A DNA stretch of 64,000 nt from Methanobacterium sp. SMA-27 (GCF_000744455.1 NZ_JQLY01000001.1:1488001-1552000), one strand, 5' to 3'. Numbered from the stretch's first letter, positions 1 through 10,305 are shown. Program-made: numbers and translations. Notes: a model not told the origin generated them from the letters alone.

Positions 1-73
1 AAATGGTTTCCTTTATCAAATTTAGAATCCATTCATTGCCGTTATAAACATAGAATCTTTTAATCTTCCTCAT
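1..73 (-). CDS. Start of a downstream ORF, truncated by window edge
   Basis: On the minus strand an ATG at 73 opens a frame that begins MRKIKRFYVYNGNEWIL and stays open to the window edge. It overlaps the last 14 bases of the large glycosyltransferase gene upstream, the close spacing expected inside an operon. The 24 visible residues look protein-like but carry no motif I can name. There is no clear ribosome binding site, so the start and the reality of the gene are uncertain. From context it would be another glycan gene (inference). Confidence 0.4.
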   Translation of the reverse strand, partial: MRKIKRFYVYNGNEWILNLIKETI

Positions 74-3000
74 GTTTTTTTATAAGCTGAACTATCTTCT
101 TCTGGTTTTCTTCAATTCTTTTTAAAGATTGATCTGTTTTCTCTTGATTTTCCCAATATACATCACCAAAAGCTATTAAAAAAGATTCAATTTTTGTATT
201 TTTTTTATTATTTTTTATTTCCAAATTATTCGGAATTATTTCTAATATGCGTTTAGCTCTATTTTCAAAAGTATGATTTTTTAAAACAATATTTTTACAA
301 TCTTCTATAATTTTTTCTCTTTCCTCATGATTATTTAAATAATAATCTATTAAATTATTAAGATCTTCTCTATTTGAATATGTAGCTAAGGAATCTCCGA
401 AAATTTCTTTAACACCTTTTATTTCATCAGATATAATAAATGCTCCAGCTGCAAAACCATCAAAGATCCTATTGGATATAAATCCATTTTCCCGCATATC
501 ATCCCAATGATCGTTAAGTAATATCTTAGATGAGGAATATGCTTTATGAAGTTCCTTATTATCAATATGGTTTCCATAATAATATTTAGATTCAATTTTA
601 CCGTCCCAATGATCTCCATATAAACAGAAATCTCTTTCCGTTGGTAACAAATCTTTAATAATTTTTCTAACCACATTCTTCCGATTATTACCAACAAACA
701 AAAGATCATGTTCATATTCCTTTGATAGTTCATTATAAAACAAATCAGGATCTGTACACTGTAGCAATGATTCCACTGGTACATTAACTTTATTTTTTAT
801 TTCATCTGCCCATTTATTAGATGCAATGAAAATATAATCATATTCGTTATATTCTTCTAAACTAACCATTTCTGGATGGGAGATATTCCACATTATATTA
901 AAATTATTGGGCTTAGGATTGTATTTTACTCTGCCTCTAAGAACTAGAACTATATCTGCATCATCCTCTTGATCCCATTGATCAGCCATATGAATTACAG
1001 TTTCATAATTGTCTTTTTCAAATTCCTTTTTTAAAGCTAATGCAAAATGATAATCTCCCCAGGTATGTGCAACTTTCCAGTTAGGAGCTGGTACTTTGAT
1101 TGAAATTTTTTTATTTTTATTAATGAGATTATTATCATCATTTTCCATATTTTTTTGAGGAAAATCTTCTATATTATTTTTATCTTCTATTTCTTTATTT
1201 ATTACAACTTTTCTTTCTTCTTCCATTCCATATAAGCTATAGTGTACAAGCGGATTTATGTTTGAATTTTTAACATCACTATGCATCTTTAAATAACGAT
1301 CACCATCAAATGTGGGGTTGGGTTTTCTTCCTTCCTTAAAACCATGGTAAATATAGTGAATAATAGGATCCGCTCCAGAAACTCTTACATCACCATTATT
1401 TTTCAAATAATAATTAATATCCATCAAATTATTCTCTTTAATTGCTTTATACCCTTTAATATTGATTAAAGCAAGTTTTATACTATGATTATTATGTAAC
1501 AGAAAATATAAACTTGGAAACACTGAAAAGAGCCTTTGTTTTAATGGTCTTTTATTAGTTTGATTATTTAATTCATATCTGTTTTTATTTTTTGATACAT
1601 TTCCATTTAAAAATTCTTTCTTTAGATTAACATATCCTAATGAAAGATTTTCACATGCCTCCAACAAATTGGACATAGGATTAAGATTCTTATAATATAT
1701 GCAATTAATATTTTTATTAAAAGATAAATCCATTGGATCTTCTTTAGCAGTTATTTCTACATTATTTTCATATAAATCCGCCAAAGTAGACTTAGACAAA
1801 GCATATTCAAATGCAAATTTTAATGCATCTTCCTTTTTAATGCGCCCATTTCTTTTAAGCTGATTAAACATTTTTTTCCAATGATGACTATCAGTTTTTC
1901 TTAATTCAACACTTGATAATGCATTTAACCAGCCCACTGAAACCTTAGAAGTAAGTTGCTCAATAGATCTTATGGGAAAATGAGCTATACGTAAATCTTG
2001 ATCATAAACACGTGTTATTTGCTCTTTATAATCTGATTTAAAATTTAAATTATGACTACCCCTATCTACCCTAACCTTATATTTATTCACCAAATTTTGA
2101 GGTATAACTACTTTAGTATGAACTCCAACCATCTTTTCTATTTGTTCATCTCTAGAATAAGTTATTTTAGAAGGTATAAATTTCTCATTTTCTTTATTTC
2201 CCAAAAAAGGAATATATGTTTTCCACATTACAGAATAGTAGGAATTAGATTCAAATTTTTCCAAAAATTTTCTTGGATTTCCTCCTTTATTTGAAATTAT
2301 AAATTCATCTGCATCTAAAGGAATAACAATATCAGCATCATATTCTTCAACTGCTTTTTTTAGAAGCATGTTCATTTTAGCTATTTTATCAAATTCACTA
2401 TCTTTATCATCAAATAAATATATGGGTAATCCTTCATTTTCAAGTAAACTTAAAATTATCGGAGTATAATCCGTACTTCCATTATCAAGTATAATCATTC
2501 CATCAAAAATATTTGTATTATAACGGATAAAAGACTCTATAATATCCATTTCATTCTTTACCATGGTAATAGAGAATATTTTTTTAATATTCATCATTCT
2601 ATCAGGAAAATTATTTTTATTTAATTTATTTTCGTCTTTCACTATTTTTTCAAACTTTTCAATAAATTCTTTTAAATCATCTGCAATTAAAATGGCATCT
2701 TCATACTCTTCTTGAAGAATACAATTAAATAGGGGAATTAAATATTTTTTCCGTGAATTTACTGGTATTTCATATTTATCAAATTCTTTGAAAAGAAATG
2801 TTATACCTTTTAAAAGTTCATTTTTTTCTAAAGGATTAGCTTCACTTTTTATGAATAGATCTGTCCAGAACTCTCTGATGTTATCAAAAATTAAAGGGAA
2901 ATATTCTTCCTTTTTATATTCTTTCAAAATATTATAAATTTCAGCATATCCTCTAATTCTTCCCATGAGGATTTCCTTGCTGATTTGATTACTAAAAGAA

Positions 3001-3653
3001 TTTCTATCATGTAAATTAACTCTATAATTTGTTCCATAATAGTTTTGTAAATATATAATCCCATTTGCTTCCAAAAAAGTTCTCAATACAAAAACTCTAT
3101 CTCCGGCCCTTACATCCTCATTAAATTTAATATCTTTGTTAAAAATAAATTCTTTCTTATATATTTTTGTCCATATAGAGGGATGCATACATAATAATTT
3201 AGGATTTTCATCGATTGAATCTACTTTTATTTCTTGTGATCCAAATATTGACTTATATTTTTTGAAATTTAAATTGGAATAAAAATTAAAATTGCAAAAA
3301 ACCATATCCACATTTTCTTTTATAATTTTATTGTATAATGTTTCACAAATATCACCTGAATAAAAATCATCAGGGTCTAAAAACATCAAATAATCAGCTG
3401 TAGAGTTTTCAATACCAACATTCCTTGCTTTTTCAGGTCCGCTATTTTCATTCAAATGTATGCCGTTGAAATTATCATATTTACTTGAATATTCATCTAT
3501 TATTTCTCCACTTTTATCTGATGAACAATCATCTACCATTATTACTTCAATATTCTCAAAACCAATAGTCTGTTCTACAATGGATTCTAAGGACTCTCTG
3601 ATATATGTTTCAACATTAAAAATAGGTAATATGACACTAATTTTATATTTCAT
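60..3653 (-). CDS. Multidomain glycosyltransferase (GT2 + GT2-like + CgeB-like GT1)
   Basis: Predicted cytoplasmic enzyme of about 1197 residues that adds several sugars to a surface glycan. Residues 1-330 are a GT2 domain with the nucleotide-sugar motifs VDDCSSD (40-46) and FLDPDD (91-96). Residues 360-640 are a second GT2-like domain (MVKNEMD near 364, LDNGSTD, PLDADEF). Around 740-815 are two repeats of the HY-hGh-EGR-P type common in bacterial multidomain glycosyltransferases. Residues 850-1160 are a CgeB-like GT1 domain (APNWK, LQCTDP, NDHWDDMRE). A coiled-coil tail follows. An in-frame TTG at 3719 has no ribosome binding site; the ATG at 3653 follows GAGG by 6 nt and begins directly at the GT2 fold, so I chose it. 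The last domain is closely related to that of the gene at 5437-8355. Acceptors and sugars cannot be told from sequence. Confidence 0.88.
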   Translation of the reverse strand: MKYKISVILPIFNVETYIRESLESIVEQTIGFENIEVIMVDDCSSDKSGEIIDEYSSKYDNFNGIHLNENSGPEKARNVGIENSTADYLMFLDPDDFYSGDICETLYNKIIKENVDMVFCNFNFYSNLNFKKYKSIFGSQEIKVDSIDENPKLLCMHPSIWTKIYKKEFIFNKDIKFNEDVRAGDRVFVLRTFLEANGIIYLQNYYGTNYRVNLHDRNSFSNQISKEILMGRIRGYAEIYNILKEYKKEEYFPLIFDNIREFWTDLFIKSEANPLEKNELLKGITFLFKEFDKYEIPVNSRKKYLIPLFNCILQEEYEDAILIADDLKEFIEKFEKIVKDENKLNKNNFPDRMMNIKKIFSITMVKNEMDIIESFIRYNTNIFDGMIILDNGSTDYTPIILSLLENEGLPIYLFDDKDSEFDKIAKMNMLLKKAVEEYDADIVIPLDADEFIISNKGGNPRKFLEKFESNSYYSVMWKTYIPFLGNKENEKFIPSKITYSRDEQIEKMVGVHTKVVIPQNLVNKYKVRVDRGSHNLNFKSDYKEQITRVYDQDLRIAHFPIRSIEQLTSKVSVGWLNALSSVELRKTDSHHWKKMFNQLKRNGRIKKEDALKFAFEYALSKSTLADLYENNVEITAKEDPMDLSFNKNINCIYYKNLNPMSNLLEACENLSLGYVNLKKEFLNGNVSKNKNRYELNNQTNKRPLKQRLFSVFPSLYFLLHNNHSIKLALINIKGYKAIKENNLMDINYYLKNNGDVRVSGADPIIHYIYHGFKEGRKPNPTFDGDRYLKMHSDVKNSNINPLVHYSLYGMEEERKVVINKEIEDKNNIEDFPQKNMENDDNNLINKNKKISIKVPAPNWKVAHTWGDYHFALALKKEFEKDNYETVIHMADQWDQEDDADIVLVLRGRVKYNPKPNNFNIMWNISHPEMVSLEEYNEYDYIFIASNKWADEIKNKVNVPVESLLQCTDPDLFYNELSKEYEHDLLFVGNNRKNVVRKIIKDLLPTERDFCLYGDHWDGKIESKYYYGNHIDNKELHKAYSSSKILLNDHWDDMRENGFISNRIFDGFAAGAFIISDEIKGVKEIFGDSLATYSNREDLNNLIDYYLNNHEEREKIIEDCKNIVLKNHTFENRAKRILEIIPNNLEIKNNKKNTKIESFLIAFGDVYWENQEKTDQSLKRIEENQKKIVQLIKKHEED

Positions 3654-4170
3654 TGTATTCCTCAACAATTTTTTATATGATTTTAAGCTGTTAAATTTAT
3701 TTTTTGGATGATCTGTCAATTGTATAAAAATATTATTTCATTTTCAATGTTTTTTGAAATAATTTTAAATTATATGATATTGAGATTTAAAATATTCTTT
3801 AGATTAATTAGATATTAATAGTTGTACAAATCAATATTTAATATATTCTGTTTATATTATGATAATATTCTTTAATTATTATTTAAATTACTTAATTTAA
3901 TAAATAAAACCTTAGAATCATTAAAAATTATTACATTCTTTCAATCATTTCTCATTTTTAATTATTGAGATTTAAATTGATGATCAAATTAAAAATTAAG
4001 AAATCTTCAGAATTTATCAATTACATTCAATTTAATGCTGTAAATTACTCGATCTACATAAACATAAATATGGGCTAAATTCGACATAAAATTTTATTTT
4101 AAAGAGAGTTACTACTTCAAAAGATTATTAGAATAATGGTATAATACTCAAACTATCTAATTGTAATTTA
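3654..4170. other. AT-rich intergenic region
   Basis: This 517-base gap separates two minus-strand glycosyltransferase genes. It is extremely AT-rich. I see no convincing ORF, RNA or repeat. Its length suggests a separate promoter for the 60-3653 gene, but no single TATA box stands out from the background. Confidence 0.5.
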
Positions 4171-5406
4171 CTAATCACTTGGTTGAAGATGATTTAAATT
4201 ATCAACAACCCAAGGCCATTCGCTTATTTGTTTTAAAAGCTCTTCTTTGGTGTTAATCTGTTTGATCTCTTTAATCTGTTCAATATTAACTTCAGACATC
4301 TTTAATGGCCTGTAATGGTAGAGATGATACAGTACATCATCTATCCGATAATTTTTTAACCCAAATAGATTGGCTCTAATAATTATTTCGTTATCTTCGC
4401 CTCCCCATCCACTGAAAATTTCATTTTGCATACCTATTGAAATAAAAGAAGATTTTTTCCAAAAAACCATGCCCCCATCTGCCCATTTTCTATATTGAGG
4501 TGGTGATTCAACAGTTTTGAAATCATATTTTTCTGTAAACTTTTCTTTATCCACTATATCTTTTATAACTCTATTAAAAGGGTGTACAAGGTCAAAACCA
4601 TTATCCAATAAATAAATTGCCATATCTATATTTTCCTTTTTTGTGATACAATCGGTATCAACAATGCCAAAATATGGAGTTTTTAATAATTTAACCCCTT
4701 GATTAACAGCATACGATTTATTAAACAAATTATTATCCGAATTGTTAAAAATAACAGTAAAAGAATCAAAAGTTGATCCATATCTCTTCAATAAATAGCT
4801 TTTACTAGAATTATTTGAATGTTCCGAAATTATCACATTTTTAATTCCGATTTTGCTCAAATAATTTAGAGTTATAACTAAATTTTCTTCACGATCGGGA
4901 TCATCAGTTTTACGATAAGGTATAATGATTGTTAATTTATTATAATTAGCTGAAGGTTCAATATTTTTTGCATATTCGTCTTTAACACTTTTATTTTCAG
5001 CCATTAAATTTTCAACCAGGGATATATAATTTTTTTTAACATTTTCTAAGTGATTATTCCTGCCTTTTAGTGCTTTATTATCACTTCTTTCATAATTTAA
5101 ATGTTTTTTTATGATATCATTTTGACCTATCAATCTATCCATTTCTTCTTTTATGTTCTGCTTTTGTGTTTTATGGTAGTTTAACTGGTTTTCTAGTTGT
5201 TTTTTTTCGTTTCTTAACACAAATCTTTCTTTTTCAAGATTTGTCTTTTTAATTTCAAGATTTTTGTTTTGACTCTTTAATTTACCAATTTCTTCTTTTA
5301 TGTTCTGCTTTTGTGTTTTGTGGTAGTTTAACTGTTTTTCTAGGTGTATACTTTCATTTTCTAAAGATTTATATGTTTCAGTCCTTTTAATGATTTTTTT
5401 AATCAT
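4171..5406 (-). CDS. Coiled-coil glycosyltransferase (GT2 / galactosyltransferase-like)
   Basis: A 411-residue protein. Residues 10-125 are a charged coiled coil containing an internal duplication: LNYHKTQKQNIKEE occurs twice about 48 residues apart. Residues 150-400 form a GT-A glycosyltransferase with LTIIIPYRKTDD at the start, the metal-binding DTD in GIVDTDC, and GWGGEDNE near 332, the motif of the N-terminal/C-terminal galactosyltransferase families (Glyco_transf_7C type). It lies 30 nt downstream of the 972-residue glycosyltransferase gene, so the two are probably co-transcribed. The ATG follows AAAGG at reasonable distance. The coiled coil may hold the enzyme in a complex with the neighbouring transferases (inference). 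Confidence 0.82.
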   Translation of the reverse strand: MIKKIIKRTETYKSLENESIHLEKQLNYHKTQKQNIKEEIGKLKSQNKNLEIKKTNLEKERFVLRNEKKQLENQLNYHKTQKQNIKEEMDRLIGQNDIIKKHLNYERSDNKALKGRNNHLENVKKNYISLVENLMAENKSVKDEYAKNIEPSANYNKLTIIIPYRKTDDPDREENLVITLNYLSKIGIKNVIISEHSNNSSKSYLLKRYGSTFDSFTVIFNNSDNNLFNKSYAVNQGVKLLKTPYFGIVDTDCITKKENIDMAIYLLDNGFDLVHPFNRVIKDIVDKEKFTEKYDFKTVESPPQYRKWADGGMVFWKKSSFISIGMQNEIFSGWGGEDNEIIIRANLFGLKNYRIDDVLYHLYHYRPLKMSEVNIEQIKEIKQINTKEELLKQISEWPWVVDNLNHLQPSD

Positions 5407-5436
5407 ATCAATAACCTTTTAATTAGTTAGCTTTAG

Positions 5437-8355
5437 CTAATTGTTATTTGAATTTATTATTCTCAAAATTTGTTCTGTTCTATTTTTAAAGGTATGATTT
5501 TTAAGTACAATATTCCTATACTCATCAGACATCTTCATTTCTTTATCTTTTGTTATAACCTCTTTAATTATGTCTTCAAGCTCTTCAGGAGTATCATAGG
5601 TTATTAATGCATCATTAAAAACATTTTCAGCACCCTTAACTTTGTCAGATATAATAAATGATCCCGAAGCTAATCCATCGAATAAACGATTTGAAATAAA
5701 ACCTTTTTCACGCATATCATCCCAATGATCATTGAGTAATATTTCACATGAAGAATAAGCTTTTCTTAATTCCCCATTAGGTATGTGCTCACCTTTTATG
5801 TACTTTTTATCTATAAGTCCTTTCCAATTTGTCCCATATACTGAAAGATCCATATCAGTAGGTAATAAATCTTTAATTATTTTTCTTAAAACTTTTCTAG
5901 AGTTTCCAACGAATAATAGCTCATTTTTATATTTCTCAGAATAGTCTGGATAAAATACTTCTGGATCTGTACACTGCAGCATTTCATCAACAGGAACATC
6001 TACCTTTTCCCGGATTTTATTAGCCCAAAACTCTGAAGCTATTAATACGTAATCGTATTCATTATATTCTTCTACAGTAACTTTATCAGGGTGTGAAATA
6101 TTCCACATTATATTGAAGTGCTGTTTTTTAGGTTTATACTGGCTTAATCCTCTTAAAACCAGAACAACATTATATTCTATATCTTCTTCGCTGTCCCATT
6201 CTGGTAGTATTTGTAATAACACATCACAATTTTTTTTCTCAAATTCTTTTTTTAACCCCAATGCCAGGTTATAATCTCCCCATTCATACACTGTTTTCCA
6301 GTTGGGTGCTGGTATTTTAATTGCGATTCTTGTCTTTAAAATATGTTTTTTCAGTGTTTGCTTTAATTTTTCGGAACGATTATCATAGACATGATTTTCT
6401 AGTACAAATTTTTGTAATTCCCTGACTTTCGATAATCTAACCTTTTCGTTTTCTAAATAATATGTTATTAGTTCAGATAATTCTTCTTTAGATCTAAAAA
6501 CTGGTAATTTGCTTTTAAAAGTTTCTTCTGAACCTATTTTTCCATTGGTTAAAACTAGAGTTCCACATGCTAAAGCATCGTATACTCTGCTGTTAACAGA
6601 ACCATATTCTTTTGTTACTCTATTTGCATCATCAATAACAATTTTTGTAGATTTATAAACTTCTGGAAGCTTTGAGTAAACTAAAAATCCCTTGTTATAA
6701 TCTTTAAATTTACTAATTTTATCCCAGTTTTTCCCATAAAGATTAAATGTATATGGTAAGTCATCTGGTTCTAACATTTCAATGATATCCCTTGGATCGT
6801 TCCAGTAACTTCCTGTAAAACAGTAGTCAGAAATTAATTCTTCATTTGGCTGAACTTTCGAGTTAAATTTCGAAGGGTTAGTTGCTATAGATAATAAAAA
6901 AATTTCTCTGTTAGTTTTTTCTTTAATATAATTACATGCGGTTTTACTAGGTGCAAAGATAATATCATATTCTAAAAATCCCGGATTGGAAACCCATCTA
7001 TCAAACCAGTTTCTTGGCCATGCAATTTTAATTAGGGATTTGTTAGTACATTTAATTTTTTTAGGATTATAAACATCTAGAAGAGATATTAAAACATCAA
7101 CATCTTCGTCAACTTTATACCAATCCACTGGTCCTTTTCTGGTCAAAAAGCTTATGTCATAGCCTAATTTTTTTAGACTTTCACCAAATTCAAGTGCAGT
7201 AAAATAATCTCCTGCAGAAGCAGATTTTCCACTTTCACTGATAATAAAAACTATTTTTAAATGTTTTTCTGAAAACAATTTATTATTGTCTATTTTATCA
7301 ATTAAAAGACATATCTCCAACCAGCCTTTCCATTCTTTGTTAAATAGTCTCATATTAAAAAAGCGCCATTTCATTATTTTTCCTGAATTGTTTTTTTCTT
7401 GTGTACCAAATTCATAATGAAATAGAGACGCTTTAGGACAATAAATATTTTTATATCCCCTTTTTATAAGTTTAAGACAAAAATCCACGTCTTCATATCC
7501 ATAATTGTATCTTTCATCTAGTCCATTAACTTCCCAATATATATCTTTCTTTACAAGCATTGAAGCTGCTGTAACTGCTGCTCTTTCTTGTTCTAGACTA
7601 TTATCAGAACCATATGGTTCATTGTCTACTAAATTATATGGTTTAATGAATCCATCTTCTTTTTTAAAGGCTATTCCTCTGTGCTGAACTTTAAAAGAGT
7701 TATTTTTGTTATGAACCGAAGTTGAACAGTCAGGATAAATCAATTTAGCACCTACTGCCCCGATATCTCCTGATTTTAAAGCTGTTTGCATCATTTGATT
7801 AAGCCAGCCATAAAGAGGTTTTACATCGTTATTTAAAAGTAATAAATATTCCCCTTTTGCAATATTAGCTGCTTGATTGTTTGCAATTGAAAATGACTTA
7901 TTTTGAGTATTTTTAATAATAGTTATAGGTAAACTATCTGAAAGTTTTTCTAAATAATTTATTGAATCATCTGTAGAATCATTATCAACAATAATGATTT
8001 CAAATGAAGGATATTGAATATTTTCTTTAAAATCTTTAAATAGTCTCTTTAAATGGTTTGAACCATTCCTATTTACTATTATAATAGTTACTAATGGTGC
8101 TTTATCATTAAAAGTATACAAATCTATCAATGAGAAATTTTTAGTTAAAATATTTTCATATTTTTCCTTTAATTGTTCAGGACTCAGTGTAATTTGTTTT
8201 TTTTTATTAAGATTTTTCCTTAATTTGAAATTTAAGATTTTAATCTTTAATGAACCAATTCTATATCTTGTTAAAATTAAACTACGGCTAAGGTCATTTT
8301 TAACATTTCTTAGATAGTTTTTAGATGATTTTAGTTTATTATTGAACTTTCCCAT
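5437..8355 (-). CDS. Multidomain glycosyltransferase (GT2 + two CgeB-like GT1 domains)
   Basis: Predicted cytoplasmic 972-residue enzyme with three transferase domains. Residues 85-340 are a rhamnosyltransferase-like GT2 (IIIVNRNGS, IIVDNDSTDDS, LLLNNDV, and YNYGYEDVDFCLKL before a conserved His). Residues 365-660 are a GT1-like domain (VFIISESGKSASAGDY; DDANRVTKEYGSVNSRVYDALACG). Residues 677-970 are a second CgeB-like GT1 domain (IPAPNWKTVYEWGDY, LQCTDP, NDHWDDMREKGFISNRLFDG), nearly the same as the end of the 60-3653 protein. The ATG follows AAGGGG by about 6 nt. It is the first gene of a minus-strand unit divergent from the ABC exporter genes, suggesting it makes the polymer that exporter moves (inference). 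Confidence 0.88.
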   Translation of the reverse strand: MGKFNNKLKSSKNYLRNVKNDLSRSLILTRYRIGSLKIKILNFKLRKNLNKKKQITLSPEQLKEKYENILTKNFSLIDLYTFNDKAPLVTIIIVNRNGSNHLKRLFKDFKENIQYPSFEIIIVDNDSTDDSINYLEKLSDSLPITIIKNTQNKSFSIANNQAANIAKGEYLLLLNNDVKPLYGWLNQMMQTALKSGDIGAVGAKLIYPDCSTSVHNKNNSFKVQHRGIAFKKEDGFIKPYNLVDNEPYGSDNSLEQERAAVTAASMLVKKDIYWEVNGLDERYNYGYEDVDFCLKLIKRGYKNIYCPKASLFHYEFGTQEKNNSGKIMKWRFFNMRLFNKEWKGWLEICLLIDKIDNNKLFSEKHLKIVFIISESGKSASAGDYFTALEFGESLKKLGYDISFLTRKGPVDWYKVDEDVDVLISLLDVYNPKKIKCTNKSLIKIAWPRNWFDRWVSNPGFLEYDIIFAPSKTACNYIKEKTNREIFLLSIATNPSKFNSKVQPNEELISDYCFTGSYWNDPRDIIEMLEPDDLPYTFNLYGKNWDKISKFKDYNKGFLVYSKLPEVYKSTKIVIDDANRVTKEYGSVNSRVYDALACGTLVLTNGKIGSEETFKSKLPVFRSKEELSELITYYLENEKVRLSKVRELQKFVLENHVYDNRSEKLKQTLKKHILKTRIAIKIPAPNWKTVYEWGDYNLALGLKKEFEKKNCDVLLQILPEWDSEEDIEYNVVLVLRGLSQYKPKKQHFNIMWNISHPDKVTVEEYNEYDYVLIASEFWANKIREKVDVPVDEMLQCTDPEVFYPDYSEKYKNELLFVGNSRKVLRKIIKDLLPTDMDLSVYGTNWKGLIDKKYIKGEHIPNGELRKAYSSCEILLNDHWDDMREKGFISNRLFDGLASGSFIISDKVKGAENVFNDALITYDTPEELEDIIKEVITKDKEMKMSDEYRNIVLKNHTFKNRTEQILRIINSNNN

Positions 8356-8735
8356 AAGTTTCCCCTTATAATTAGTATAATTTATTTTTAATTAATCTAT
8401 CAAATGTATTGTTAAATTATTATTGCTTTAAAATTATTGAGTAATATTTAATTATATGAATTTTATTGAATATTATAAAAGTTTTGAATATATGTATAAT
8501 ATACATTTTATTCATTAATATTTTAAAATAATAATACTGTATATTATTAGGTAGGTAATTAAATTAATATTAATTTAAGCATCTTCTTTTTATATTATAT
8601 AGATAGATTTAAGAATAAACAGATTTAAGTTTAAGTAAGTTTATCATTTATAAAACAATATTATAAATTGCTAAAAATTAAAACTAAGAAATTTATTCTC
8701 ACGATATTATTATTATTGATTAATGGAGTTGAATT
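8356..8735. promoter_or_regulatory. Divergent promoter region, glycosyltransferases / ABC exporter
   Basis: This 380-base gap lies between divergently transcribed genes. A plus-strand box TTTTTATATTATATAG at 8587-8602 could serve the exporter operon. On the minus strand the sequence around 8487-8508 reads GTATATTATACATATA and could serve the glycosyltransferase operon. Both assignments rest only on resemblance to archaeal TATA boxes. The ribosome binding site of the plus-strand gene, TGGAG, lies 7 nt before its ATG. Confidence 0.4.
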
Positions 8736-9536
8736 ATGCTCATCAGTACCATTAAAGATCACAGGTTTATCGATAATTTCAATAGATATAGATATTTGCT
8801 TATTCAACTTATAATAAGAAATATCAAGCTTAGATATCGAAGATCAGTACTAGGAATATTCTGGAGTTTTTTAGAACCATTACTATCAATGATTGTCCTT
8901 ACTATCATATTTTCTTCGATCTTTAAAGGATTTGGTGTAAGTAACTATCCTGTTTACTTATTAATTGGAAGATTAATATTTCAACTATATTCCACCGCAA
9001 CTACCGCAGCTATTTCCTCTATAACAGGTAATTCCGGAATTATTAAAAAAGTATACATTCCCAAGTATATATTTACTATAGCTGGTGTATTGTCCAGCGT
9101 TGTTACATTTTTATTATCATTAGTGGTCTTGCTTTTAGTGATGATTGCTACTCATGTTCACTTTACAATCTATATGATCTTTGCTAGTTTACCTCTAATA
9201 GCATTGGTCTTTTTTATAATAGGAACAGGCCTTATACTTGCTACCCTGGCAGTATTCTTTAGAGATATCAGACATCTTTATGGTGTTTTTATTACACTTC
9301 TAATGTACGCAACGCCTATTTTTTATCCGCCACAAATTGTGCCGGAGAGTTTCAGATTTATTCAAACTCTAAATCCAATATATGCTGCTATTGTCTGTTG
9401 TAGAACAGTAGTATTAGATGGTACTCTATATGATCCGTCAACACTGCTTTTCTTAGTGGGATCTGCAATATTTACAATGGTTTTAGGAATAGCACTATTT
9501 TATAAATATCAAGATAGATTTATTTTACATATTTAA
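8736..9536 (+). CDS. ABC-2 type polysaccharide export permease (TagG/Wzm-like)
   Basis: A 266-residue integral membrane protein with about six hydrophobic segments and the family's N-terminal pattern (LLIQLIIRNIKLRYRRSVLGIFWSFLEPL). Near residue 200 is the ATPIFYPP motif typical of O-antigen and teichoic acid exporters. It would form the membrane pore of an ABC exporter for a polyprenyl-linked glycan. The ATPase gene follows after 16-25 nt, so the two are an operon. Length and topology match TagG/Wzm. The start has a TGGAG site 7 nt upstream. Confidence 0.92.
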   Translation: MLISTIKDHRFIDNFNRYRYLLIQLIIRNIKLRYRRSVLGIFWSFLEPLLSMIVLTIIFSSIFKGFGVSNYPVYLLIGRLIFQLYSTATTAAISSITGNSGIIKKVYIPKYIFTIAGVLSSVVTFLLSLVVLLLVMIATHVHFTIYMIFASLPLIALVFFIIGTGLILATLAVFFRDIRHLYGVFITLLMYATPIFYPPQIVPESFRFIQTLNPIYAAIVCCRTVVLDGTLYDPSTLLFLVGSAIFTMVLGIALFYKYQDRFILHI

Positions 9537-9561
9537 CAGAAATTTTAATTAGGTGAAAATA

Positions 9562-10305
9562 TTGGAAGAAACAATTATTGAAGTTAAAGATGTAGAAATG
9601 GAATTTAATTTGTATAGGGAAAGGACAGATAATCTTAAAGAATATGTAATTAAATATCTAAAAAAAGAGCTTGAATCTCAATCATTTACCGCTCTTAAGG
9701 ACATTTCTTTTGAAGTGAAAAGAGGGGATAAATTAGCAATTATTGGGCTAAATGGTGCCGGCAAAAGTACTTTGTTAAAAATAATTTCAGGAATTCTTAA
9801 ACCAACTGAAGGTTCTTGTAAAGTGCATGGAAAAATTGTGCCTTTGTTAGAACTTGGAGCAGGATTTGATCCAAGTTATACTGGTAGAGAAAATATTTTT
9901 CTCAATGGTTCATTATTAGGTTACAAAAAAGAGTTTTTAGAAAGTAAATATGATGAAATAGTTGAATTTTCAGAACTTGAAGATTTTATAGATGTCCCAA
10001 TAAAAAATTATTCTTCAGGTATGAAAGCTCGATTGGGATTTGCTATAGCAACAATGGTAGAACCTCAAATCTTGATTTTAGATGAAGTTCTATCGGTTGG
10101 AGATGCTAAATTTAGAGCAAAAAGTTATGAACGTATAGAATCACTTCTTAGCAAAAACGTAACTGTTTTGTTTGTATCTCATTCAATACAACAGGTCAAA
10201 AGGATATGTAATAGAGCGATATGGCTAGAAAAAGGCCATATTATTAAAGAAGGCCCTGCACAGGAAGTATGTGATCTTTACACCAAAACATGCTCAAAAA
10301 AATAA
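9562..10305 (+). CDS. ABC-type polysaccharide export ATPase (TagH/Wzt-like)
   Basis: ATPase subunit, about 247 residues, paired with the permease just upstream. It has Walker A GLNGAGKST near residue 63, the signature YSSGMKARLGFA near 150, Walker B LILDEVLSVGDA near 171, and the switch His in FVSHS. The N-terminal region NLKEYVIKYLKKE is typical of TagH/Wzt. It lacks the C-terminal carbohydrate-binding extension of many Wzt proteins, so it is of the short type. A GTG at 9553 is in frame but lies inside the ribosome binding site AGGTGA; the TTG at 9562, 5 nt after AGGTGA, fits better and was chosen. Confidence 0.93.
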   Translation: MEETIIEVKDVEMEFNLYRERTDNLKEYVIKYLKKELESQSFTALKDISFEVKRGDKLAIIGLNGAGKSTLLKIISGILKPTEGSCKVHGKIVPLLELGAGFDPSYTGRENIFLNGSLLGYKKEFLESKYDEIVEFSELEDFIDVPIKNYSSGMKARLGFAIATMVEPQILILDEVLSVGDAKFRAKSYERIESLLSKNVTVLFVSHSIQQVKRICNRAIWLEKGHIIKEGPAQEVCDLYTKTCSKK

